Shown one piece after another: positions 12,496 to 22,945 of a stretch of 64,000 nt of DNA (positions are counted from its first letter, which is position 1; each line of letters begins with the position of its first letter). Below the pieces are notes generated by a model, which was not told where the DNA came from, searched no databases, and was given only the letters and a program-made list of their open reading frames with translations. Location: positions 128,833,388-128,897,387 of the forward strand of contig NC_134644.1 of the NCBI RefSeq assembly GCF_030463565.1. The letters run 5' to 3'. The position numbers and the translations under genes are program-made. This stretch comes from Pelecanus crispus (Eukaryota > Chordata > Aves > Pelecaniformes > Pelecanidae).

Positions 12496-12737
12496 TGTCC
12501 TGGTTTCATCTGGGATAGAGTTAATTTTCTTCCTAGTAGCTGGCATAGTTCTGTGTTTGGATTTAGTTTGAGAATAACATTGATAACACACTGATGTTTT
12601 AGTTGTTGCTAAGTACTGCTTACAATAGTCAAGCACTTTTTCAGCTTCCTATGCTCCGCCAGGTGCACAAGAAGCTGGGAGCAGGCACAGCCAAGAATAG
12701 TTGATCTAAACTGACCAAAGGGACATTCTGTACCATA

Positions 12738-12745
12738 TGACATCA
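12738..12745 (+). promoter_or_regulatory. CRE-like site in LTR
   Basis: TGACATCA differs from the palindromic cAMP response element TGACGTCA by one G-to-A change at the CpG. It lies eight bases before the TATA box, and the other LTR copies keep a variant at the same place. Confidence 0.5.
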
Positions 12746-12752
12746 TGGTCAG

Positions 12753-12760
12753 TATATAAA
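12753..12760 (+). promoter_or_regulatory. TATA box of the LTR
   Basis: TATATAAA about 258 bases into the LTR is followed by a G-rich stretch. It is the likely core promoter of this LTR. Confidence 0.6.
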
Positions 12761-12861
12761 CCGGGGGGAGGTGGCTGGGAGGCTGCGATCGCTGCTCGGG
12801 AACTGTCTGGGTATTGGTCAGTGGGTGATGAGCAATTGCATTGTGCATCACTTATTTTGTA

Positions 12862-12901
12862 TATTATTATTATTATTATTGTTGTTGTTGTTGTTGTTAT
12901 T
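12862..12901 (+). repeat. (ATT)n(GTT)n microsatellite in LTR
   Basis: About six ATT units run into about seven GTT units. The copies at 47553 and 63563 carry related triplet tracts in the same place, so the microsatellite was already in the ancestral LTR. Confidence 0.9.
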
Positions 12902-12922
12902 TTCCCCTTCCTTTTCTGGCCT

Positions 12923-12928
12923 ATTAAA
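12923..12928 (+). promoter_or_regulatory. ATTAAA polyA signal of the LTR
   Basis: ATTAAA is followed by tgtctttatct. The same arrangement occurs in the copy at 45279, at 45741-45746. Confidence 0.55.
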
Positions 12929-13054
12929 TTGTCTTTATCTGAACCCACAAATTTTACTTTTTTTTTCTGATTCTCTCCCCCATCCCACTGAGGAGGGGGA
13001 GAGTGAGCGAACGGCTGTGTGGTGTTCAGCTGCCTGCTGGGTTAAAACACAACA

Positions 13055-16000
13055 ATGCACATGAGCAGGAATGGGAAGGAACATTTGAACACTAATTTTC
13101 CCACATTATCTAGTACTATCTGTGGCTCTGTTCCATACTTGGCATTAGTTGCTTTTCTCAATGTCCAAGCAGTCTACAGGACAGTCCATAGAGGGACGCT
13201 TTGTGATACCTATTGTATAAACAAATATATCTAACACCAAAATATACAATTTAAGAAGACAAGTAATGTATAAAATATGAGGGAGAAAAAATATAATTCA
13301 TTAAAATAAAAGTGGTGTCAATAGGACTGCTATTAGCTTCACTTTTTAAAAAGAAAATTACTTTTACAAAGGTATAGGATGGTCGTACTCTACCTTATTT
13401 TATCTGTGGACTTCAGTGGAATAGCATGGGGGATAAATCTGGTTGTAAACCTCAAGCAGCAAGCAACCTCTCTTCATTAAAAATAAAACATCCCATTTAA
13501 TAGAAGACATCTATTACCTCATGCTTTGTGTTAAGGGTAAATCAGAGGTCACTTAATAGAATCAACAGAATGGTACAGGAGTTAAACTGGAGTTTAGGTT
13601 TTGTCAGATTAGATTCTTTCCAAAATTTCTAATTATCAGCACATTTTTATGATCCTTCAGTTCAAATTAAACTGGCACAGAAACTAAGTAGGGTGTATCA
13701 TGTCCTTCAGTCTCTATGTAAACAAAGCAAAGGGTGTATGACATTTTTTTGACTGAGGAGATTATTATTTCCTTTCTACCTTCATTTCAGTAAAGTTTTT
13801 TTTTGTGCGTGTGTGTTTGTGTGACATTTTTTCATGTAAAAGAAACATTCTGAATTCTTGACAAAACTGTAAACATTGCACATAGTTAGAACCACAAAAG
13901 TGTTGGCTGATCTGGAGACATGATGCAAAACGTTGCCATCTCACCAAGGCATCTTATTCTAGGACAGTGCTTAAGGATGTAGATTTACCAGACAAGCTTT
14001 CTTGATGTCAAAGCCTATGACTCAACACTAATACACAGAATTATTTTTGCCTTTACTGGTATCTAATGGGTAGCATCAGTAATAGTTCAGGACTTAAAAG
14101 CAATTCTACATTTTCTCAAAATTAAAGTACTATTCAAAGGCCCCAAATTGTTCCTCTCAAGAGCCAGTGGCCAATAAATCTGACAATAAATCTGAGCTGC
14201 AGAAAAGGATATGCAGGTGAACACCTTACCTAGTTTGTACTTATGAGGGAAGATTTTCATACACAAGTTATTTGACTTAATGCAAATGTAATTTGGTGAA
14301 ACTTTTAGGATCATATTATAGAAGAAACCAGAACAGGAAATATAAGGTTCCTTACATTCCTCTAACCTTGCACTCGGTGATGCATTTTCTCTGTCAGTTT
14401 GATGTGATACCCCTTTCAGGTTGCAACTCTGGTCCCCTGATAATTCATTCTAAATTAATGTTATTTTTTCCTGTGGGAGACTTGAAGAACTAGCTGTGTT
14501 TCAGGAGTATGGATACATAGTATGTGAAGTGGAAATCTGTCAGCATTTTCTCAGCATGTCTTTTGTCCAGGGAAGCCCCAAATACGCCTTGTGTGAACCA
14601 CCCACCACAGGAAGCCCAAGTCTCACTTTTCCCAAAGCAGTTGTTTTAGAACTTGTTGATTCTCTTTATTTTGTGTTTGGCTTCAGTAACAGAAAAGACT
14701 TTTACCCAAAAGACCCCCAAAAGCAATCAGGGAAAAAACAGAAGAGGGTTTCCTAAAAGCGTTACTGGAGGCAGCTGAGCATCTTGCTGCTTCTCAGTAT
14801 GACAGGTACATAGGGCAGTGCAGGTTCAGCAATAAGAGAAGGCAGGTGATCTATATGAAAATCCGTGACAAAAGGAAGCAGTTATTTCCTTAGCTTGACA
14901 AGTTTTGACCACAGTGACATCTTGGTACCACTCACTGTCCTCAGCTTTCTGGGCATGAGGCCAGATGTGGTCAGGTGAGGATGTCTTTATGCCCTACATC
15001 CATTGTAGCCATTTGTTTCAATGGTGTTTAATAATGGCATTATAAACTTTTGTACTTTGCTCATACAGAAGTAGCTGATTAGGTTTCCTAGATGATAATG
15101 AGTACAATAAATATACACCCAAGCTATCACTGTGTGTATTCAAAAGCAGTAAATTGCTCATCATTATTCTATTGCAGGAATGAAATTAGAAGACTCTACC
15201 ATTATCCAAATGATTATGGCTATCACTTTGTAATCAAAACATATAATTTTATGGCTTATGAGTTAACTAATGGCTGTGGATCCTCTGATTTGAGGTTGAT
15301 ACATCGATCAAAACACAGGTCTCAGAGAAGACCCTGGTTGATATGACAAAAAATGCAGTTCAAATGTATGGGTAGTGCCTTGTTTTGCATCAGTAGTAAT
15401 CATCCTTTACTATTCCTAGTGGCAGAGATGAAGACAGGTATATGTAAATTTGTACTGTGATGATGATTCTCCTTAATATAACCTCCTCTGTCTGTAGCCC
15501 TCTCAGTAACAAACTGGGGGGGAGAGCTTCAGCTGCTGAAGTTTCAAGCATCCATGGCCCACCTCTGATATGTCCTGGCTGCACAGTCTTGGCTCAGGCT
15601 GATGAGAAAGTTGCTAAGTTGAGATAAAGCTGTGACAAAGTCTGTCAAGGCTTTAAAATAAGGATTTTTGAGACATGGATCATGAGGAGCTCAAAATTCA
15701 AGAAGAAAAATATTGGCCCAACAGGATGCAAAATCTTAAAGGGAAGAAGAGGGTGATGAGGATTTGTCCAGCTGTCAGTGCCATCAGTGTGTCAGTATTG
15801 ATGGAACTGGTGGATGACAGCAGCTCAGCAGCAGTCAGCAGCTCTCTGAGGCCATGGAGACCACCTCTTCCCCTGCTGCCTGATTGTCTCCTCACCAGCA
15901 AAGTCTCTTTGAGTATCTTATTGGAATGGAGAACACACTAATGCCTAGCCTAGCACCTTGTGAAATCCTAGCCAGTTTCTCTGTGAGTTGGCCAATAAAT

Positions 16001-16418
16001 CACTGCTTTGTACGTTTAAGTATACTGCTTACAGATCATCTTTGCCCAGCTCAAGCTACCTAAACAAACTGGCCCCAAAACATAGCAATAGCAGTATGAA
16101 CATTTAAAAATATTTTTTTTTTTTAAGAGTGTAACTTAGATCTGCGCACCTCTAATCAAGAACAACACACACTGCATTTGCCTAGAAGAATACTGAAGAA
16201 AACATACTGTTTTGGGGACAATTTGGTAAACCACAGATTTTTCTAGAGGTATAGAAAAAGACAAAGAACAGGGGTATGCAAGCATGGTACTTTGTAAACT
16301 GAAGGAAGGTAAGAACAAAATTGCCTGTGTACAGACCAATAACCCTATTTTCATCCCTGGAGCTGGTACTGAATGAGGTAAGGAATGACTTTCAAAGCCT
16401 TGGTTAAAACAGATGTGC
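13055..16418. other. Intergenic, no gene recognised
   Basis: AT-rich unique sequence. A moderately GC-richer patch lies at about 15480-15920, with short open frames on both strands and no recognisable domain. I see no splice-site and coding combination that supports an exon. Confidence 0.5.
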
Positions 16419-16419
16419 A

Positions 16420-16462
16420 GGTAGGTGATCTTAGAGGTCCTTTCCAATCTTAATGATTCCTA
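16420..16462 (+). mobile_element. Tiny CR1 3'-end fragment
   Basis: The sequence gtgatcttagaggtcctttcc followed by aatcttaatgattcc is the sense-strand CR1 3' terminus. Only about 43 bases are recognisable. Confidence 0.65.
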
Positions 16463-16518
16463 GTTTTTACTTTCATTAAAAATAATCCAGCCACCAAGCC
16501 AGGAAACACGAAGTTGCT

Positions 16519-16630
16519 ATCTACCCTTAATTGGTTTAGTGGTGGACTTGGTAATGTTAGGTTAATGGTTGGACTGGATGATCTTAAAGGTCTTTTCCAA
16601 CCTAAACGATTCTATGATTCTGTGATTCTA
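16519..16630 (+). mobile_element. CR1 3'-end fragment
   Basis: The stretch is the reverse complement of the copy at 40501-40622. It runs through ggtttagtggtggacttgg and gactggatgatcttaaagg, then ends in ATTCTATGATTCTGTGATTC repeats, the typical CR1 3' terminus. It is strongly 5'-truncated. Confidence 0.9.
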
Positions 16631-16883
16631 GGTAGACTTCTTCGCTGTATTGCAAAATCCTTTGCTTTTGCAGTACTTCTTTCTTTCTCCTGACATTAAA
16701 TCATACTTTGTTTCAAAATGCCACTGCTTTCCAAAGGAAAGCTAGAAGATTTCAAAGCCTATCAGGCTTGCTGAAGGGTCCTGCTTGGTGCAGCATGCTC
16801 TGAGGTCTGAACTACAGTGAGGAAGCTGCAAAACTCCACCTGGAGTGGTGATAGGCGGCACAGGTGCTCTTGTCCAAAGCTAT

Positions 16884-16925
16884 GCACTCAGAGAAACTAC
16901 AGCAGCACTCAGAGAAACTAGAGAC
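16884..16925 (+). repeat. 21-bp tandem duplication
   Basis: GCACTCAGAGAAACTA-containing units start at 16884 and 16905, nearly identical over 21 bases. This is a single local duplication. Confidence 0.8.
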
Positions 16926-16947
16926 CCTGAACCATGACATTTGTAAG

Positions 16948-16983
16948 TATAATAGTATATAGATGTATAATAGTATATAGATC
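16948..16983 (+). repeat. 18-bp tandem duplication
   Basis: TATAATAGTATATAGATG at 16948 is repeated at 16966 with one change at the last base. It lies only 22 bases after the duplication at 16884-16925, so this spot seems prone to small duplications. Confidence 0.85.
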
Positions 16984-17048
16984 CTTCAGGGACCCATCAC
17001 AACCTGCAACAGTGCTTGTCGCTATTTTACTTCTGTGGTTGTTGAGGA

Positions 17049-17069
17049 GTGTGTGTGTGTGTGTGTGTG
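17049..17069 (+). repeat. (TG)n microsatellite
   Basis: About ten TG units in a row. Confidence 0.9.
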
Positions 17070-20000
17070 AACTCCTTACATTTATTATTATATCATGTTT
17101 CAGGAGCTGAGAACTGGAAATGCCATTTTATCTAAGATATTCTCACTGGGAGACAACTACTAACTTTTGCTAAATGCACCATATCGGCATGTAAATGGAA
17201 CTAGAGTCTAAGGTTATCAGCACATCTTAGGTAACCAGAAAAGCGTGAAAATCCATTTCCCAGCTTGGAGATCCAGATATTCTTTAAATAACTGAGACCA
17301 GACAGTGTTTCATTTCCTTTACTTGAAAATCAGAAAGAGAACAAAAAGCTGAGAAAATGGAAGATTGTCCTTAGGATTCAGAGGTAGGAGTCAATAGGTT
17401 CATCTAAGCCTTTAAATCAATCTTCTGTTTGTTTCTTCCCAAGTTTGGATGATATTTTCTGATTTGGAATAATTTTTAACTTGTTTGCAAGTTGAGTAGT
17501 GGTGTAAAAAGGATAAATTGCCTATAATACAGAATCAATACAGATACTGAATTGAAATAAGGGAAAAGATTTTACGCTTTGGCAAATGTCAGATGAGTTC
17601 AAAGAGAGCTTAGCCATAAATACCAATGAAAGGATTTTACCTTGTTTATAGAGGTGTGTGTAGCACAAGCGGTTTAACTGTTCTGTGTGATAAGTGGGAA
17701 AATGGTTTCTGCTTTTTTCTATTATCTTTAATCTTTCTCTTCATAAATTAAAAAGTTTTGACTCTGTATATGTATTTGCAAGCTGCATTGTTGTGGAGGT
17801 GTATGGTCTCTTCTACAAAAATCTGTAATTAAAATAGCATTGTAGCAGTGTTAGCTAGTGAGAGTGCTGCTTGTCTCTCTTGAGACTTCTTGCTGGAGGG
17901 TGAGCGCTCCAGGGCACTTGCGCTCAGAGGACAGTGAGAGGCTGCCGAGCTGGCTGGAAATGCAAATTTTACCCTGTAGGAAATTCTGACATTCTGTAAT
18001 GTTTTCATCCTAAATAATAAAACTTTATGTTTCTCTCAGGAGATAAATTTTCCAGAGAATTTTGATTTGGAAACATCAAAATGATGACACTAAAAAGCTT
18101 TCTTCTCCCTAGTTATGTCCAAATGCTTAATTCGGGTAATGTCTGCTGTAACAACACTAACTCTGAATTCCCATCTATGGCATAGAATTTAAGATTTCAG
18201 ATGGAACTGTAGAGAAAAATCAATACTAAACACTGTGTTTTGAGTCTGAGTAAGTCTAATAATTTCCCGCTAGAAACATACTCAAAATGAACATTTTGTT
18301 TTTTGACCAAACAACATTTTGCAATAGACAGCTGTGCTGTAAAAATAAGCATTTAAACAGTTCTGTTTGTTATTTCTTAACTTCAGTCTCATATTGCACA
18401 AGTCAGCACTATGAAAAGCTCTACTATTTCAGCATGCAGGGGTTGGTACTAGCTGCTGTCTTTGTTATTTCATTTTCTTTTTTAAGAAAAAAAGAAACTC
18501 AAAACCTAAAAATAATCAATACTCAAACTGTCTTTAAAATATCAGAATGACTGCAAATTAATACAGAACATAAATGATACATACAAAGAGAATCACTCTA
18601 GGAGAGAGTTCACTGTAGTTTATATCTGCCATCAAGCTTAATATCTGTATCATGGTGCTTTTCTGCTCCCAAGGCTCACTTGTATCATAACTTTTTTTTT
18701 TAATCTTGAAGCTGGTTCATCATAAAAAGAACAACTGCTCTTTGTCACCCTTAATCTTTTCAAGGTGATTTAGATTGTTGTTTGTTTTTTTTTGAAAGAA
18801 CATAAGGGACAAATAACTGTCCCATATACCCAGGGACCTGGTGGTTTTCTTCTGTCCCTTTTGTTCCTGACTGGTTTTTCTCCATGCAACCCCATCAAGG
18901 AATCTCTGCCCTTTCAGAACTGAGCAGGTAAATCAGCCAATTTCCAAAGCTCTGCTGGTGTTTGTAACAAGTATTGTGACTACAGGGAAATGAAATAAAA
19001 ACACAAAAGCACACAAAAGCATAAGGTATTCAGCTTGAAGATAAGGGAGTTGGTGATGGCCATAAATGCTAATAAGAAGAGTTCAACTGCATTGCCACAT
19101 GTTGTGTTGAATACGTATGCTTTGGAGGCTAGTAACCCTAATTTCAAAACTGATGAGTTCAGTAGAAGTCTCAGATTGAAATAACAAAAAATATTCCATT
19201 GCTTAAATTATTTTTTACTCCAGTTATTTTGGTTTTGTCAAAGATTCTGATAGAAATTGAAAGGGAAAAACAGTTTGGAGAGCCAAAGTGATTAAATGAG
19301 AGGGGAACGTAGTTCAGGTTTTTTTCTTAAAAGTTGGAGTGCAGGAAATCTTAACATTACTGGCAGTATGTAAATAATAACAAATGCAAACTCTTGGCAA
19401 ATTTCAGCTGCAATTTCTCATGAGAAAGGAGCATAAGATCAGAACCAGCAGTAGAATGCAGATTGCACAGATTATTATTATTTTTAATTATACTAAGCAG
19501 TACAAATACGGAGAGCAAACTCTGGAGTATTACAGACTGACCTTAAAATGACTGATGACGGAAGTGAAGAACACCCTTGGGGCTGGCAAAGTTTACTGTC
19601 ATGCATCTGCTGGTGATGGCCCTGCCACCATGGAGCCACGCTGCTATGCCAGCTCTGCCTGAAAGGGAGATGGGCAGCTTTTGGTAAAATTCTGGGTGAG
19701 CACAGTGGGACAAGAAAGGGAAGAACTGTGCCATGTAAGAAAGCCTTTATGTGGCATTACATTTTAAAATATGTGTGGCTTGGTACTTCAGAGGGCAGCA
19801 ATTTGCCTTTTATAAGACCCACAGCCGCAGATGCCCCATGTAGGTGCATTAGAGGATCAAAACCTTTACCTGTTAAGTAGATATACAAAGTAGATAATAT
19901 GAATCCATTCATCTATTAATGAAACATACTGATTTCCTATTTTAAACTAGTAAATCAATTACAAATATTTATTAATTGGTTTATTATCCAAGAGCCCTCA

Positions 20001-21955
20001 TATTAATAAAAACACTCAGCAATATTTCATTTTGTTAATATATCATAAAAGAAAACAGAAAGTGTCTGTTCAAATTCAGGTACCATACACTCTGGGCAAC
20101 ATCCAGTCAAAAAAATGAACTGTGGTACCTGCCTGAAGATCAGACACTCATTCACAGCAAATTTTAAGTAAATTGTCTGGCTGTAAATCGTTGGGTCCTT
20201 GGACCATGCCTGTGTCTTCCTTTGTGTTTGTACAAGGACAAGTAAATGGAGAGATATAGCTCATACCAGATCTTGCAGATTGAAGGTTTGTGGGGTTTTT
20301 TATGTTGTCAGTTTGAAATTCCTATACATCTGTAAATTCTGTTAGGCTTGGTTCTGTCCCTTAGGTCTACATCCTACTATGGTGTTGATATGCATCCAGA
20401 GAGAGTAATTCCCATGAGGGAAAATGGTAGCAGCAGGGTTGCTGCTGTTACTATGGTTGAGGGATATAGCCCATTCTTTATATGCTGTCAATACAAAATT
20501 TTGTGTCCCTTCTAGCATTTGTGTCTTATGCAGAAACTGAGTCTACAGCTACTCAAGTTAATGACACCGGGCAAGGAAGCTAGCTCAAGATTTGTCACAT
20601 ACTTATAGCATGTTGTAGAATTAAATACAAAACTTAATTTAACCGTTAGCATGCTTCCTGGCATGGTTTCAGTCCAGGGCAACAAGTCTCCCACACAATT
20701 CCTGGGTGTGGTGTTGGGGCTGGCATAGACCAGGGTTTCTATCCACAGATAAGCATAAATGAGGCAACCTGCTCTGGAAAGAAGATAGTATATCTGTTTA
20801 TATGGTTATAAAAAATATGGATATACTTTATATATATATAGCACATCCCAGAAAACAGACCCTGTTCTATTTTATTTATAAGTATAAATGCAGCCTGTGA
20901 TCTCACTACAGCTCTACTTGCAGGTGCCAGCTGACCTTAAATGACATGCCGTCTTTAATGGGTCATGCATATGAAATAGGCCGTCTCTTCTCCTACTTGA
21001 CGTCAAGTATTATGAGCCTTTGAGAACAGGAACTAAGGACCTGAACTTAGGCAGGAGAAGCAAGCACAAGTGCTAATACGCATGCCCTGGCTTTAATTTT
21101 CTTTGGTCTGCAGTGGGAGAAAGGTCATAGGGGAAGATTGTTCCCAACCTCAGCAGCTTCCCTGTATTTCAAGGACCAGAAAATGTTTGGTCCATAATGA
21201 AAAGATCTCATTCCAATCAGATGAGATCATGGGGAAAAAGTTAAACCAATAGTATTTTGGTATGGACTGAAGTTAGTAACTCAGCTAGTGCTATGAGTGG
21301 TAACACACCAATCAGTGCAATTCTGCCCCCTTTCCTGTATTTTCAAGAAGAAAATGATGATAGAGGACTTTCCTAAATTCTAAGCATGCATATACAGCTA
21401 TTTTAATTTTAACATAAATATTATGGAGATCTACACTAGATGTTTCATAAATAGTTAGTGTTAATGGGTCACAGTTATTCTTAACATACTATTCCTAGCA
21501 TTGTTCTTCTATAAATAGCTCACAGATCATCTCCATGCTTTAAAAGAAAACAGTTGGGACTGGCTTATGGTGAAGGATAGCTTACTTGGTTATGTCTCTT
21601 AATAGAAAGCATACAAAGATAATTTATATGCATGGCAGTGACAAGAGATTTTGAGCAGAAAACACTATTATAGTGTTGTCAATTAATTTGCTGACATGTT
21701 AGAACTATTTCAATGGCACACAAGAATCTGTCAGGATATCCTGTTTACAAAACAGCACCTGAATAGCATGCAAAATCTGATTCTTACTGGTTTTGTTTGC
21801 ATGAGATGTTCTGAGAGCGAACTGCATAACATAAAAGAGAGTGTATTAAATGTCTAACACAAGCTAAGTTGTGAATGACAGAGGAAAGCTGAGACAGGAT
21901 TATTAAACAGTCAACAGAAACTGCTAATTACCGTTACAAAAACCCTGACCATCTT

Positions 21956-21997
21956 TGAAGATGGTAAGATTCAGAATGAAGATGGTAAGATTCAGTA
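21956..21997 (+). repeat. 21-bp tandem duplication
   Basis: TGAAGATGGTAAGATTCAGA is repeated at a 21-base period starting at 21956 and 21977, with a change only at the last bases. Confidence 0.85.
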
Positions 21998-22702
21998 ATG
22001 AACCAGAGGTGTTGCCTATAGCACTATATATTAATACAGAAATTATTTTTGTTTTCAAGATATCTTTGGCAACATTAGAAATTACCAGCTTGAAACAGTC
22101 TGCATTTTCCTATCTCACTATGAAGCTGGGACAAACAATTTAAGACAACCTGCTTAATCACTGGGTTCAGTCCTACACAGTTGTGGATGAGACAGGGTTG
22201 TCTTTCCTCATTGCCAAAGCTGCTGCACTCCGTCACGTGGCAGTGCATCGTCCAGTCATCACAGAAAATATCTTGTGGATTGCTTTTTTCCCACTTGGCT
22301 GTGCCACAGCTTTTTCTTACGTTTCAGCTTGGCTTTCATTTCCAACTTGTGAACAACATGTGAACAATCATCTCTGTTAGAAGATCAGCTCTATCCTTCA
22401 CCTTTACTCTTTTGACAGATTTGGGCAGGGTCCTGACCCTGGACTCTGGCAGAGCTTTGAACTGCAGGTTAAAAGGAAAATGAAGGGTCACTATGTTCCA
22501 CTACTGCAGGGTTACAGATGAATGAGAATACTGTAGATACAGGATGAAGAAATGTGCATTAAATTGTCATTACACTTAATGAAACAGAATTGGTTTCGGG
22601 AAAAAGATAAGTTACAAGTGTTAAGGGTTGTGCCCCTAAAATACAAAGGAAATACAGTATGTAAAAGCATACTTCACAGCTACAGAAGCATCTTGGCATG
22701 GG

Positions 22703-22945
22703 GAATCACAGAAAGCAGGTCTAGAAGGGATCTGAGAAGGTCAGTTAGTCTATCCCCTGCTCCAAGGCAGGATAAGCTTTATATAAATCATCCCTGACAG
22801 ACAGCTGTGTTATGTCCTGCTAAAAAAAAACCCAGTGAGGGAGACACTATAGCTCCCCGGGCAGTCTACTCCATTACTCAATGATTTCACCATTAGAGAG
22901 TTTATCTCTTGCCGCAGTGTAAGCCCCTGCTTCTTTTCCTGTTGT
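22703..22945 (-). mobile_element. Older CR1 fragment
   Basis: The sequence gaatcacagaaagcaggtct, then agaagggatctgagaaggtc, ccctgctccaaggcagg and catccctgacagacagc, is the antisense 3' end of an older CR1 subfamily. In this group the target text reads like tagtccagccccctgct rather than the ttggaaaagacc type seen elsewhere in the window. It is heavily diverged, which suggests great age. It is 5'-truncated near 22945. Confidence 0.75.

Larger units (their letters stand above)
12496..13054 (+). mobile_element. Solo LTR, microsatellite-bearing subfamily (559 bp)
   Basis: The LTR starts TGTCCTGGTTTC and ends GTTAAAACACAACA, matching the other four copies of this family. It carries a CRE-like TGACATCA, a TATATAAA box, an (ATT)n(GTT)n microsatellite and an ATTAAA polyA signal in that order. 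The flanks show a matching ATGC (12492-12495 and 13055-13058), four bases of what was probably a 5-bp duplication. No internal retroviral sequence is present. ERVL-like by its duplication length in sister copies. Confidence 0.88.
16631..22702. other. Intergenic, no gene recognised
   Basis: AT-rich unique sequence with short local duplications (16884-16925, 16948-16983, 21956-21997) and a (TG)n run. Open frames are all below 90 codons and show no recognisable domain. Confidence 0.5.
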
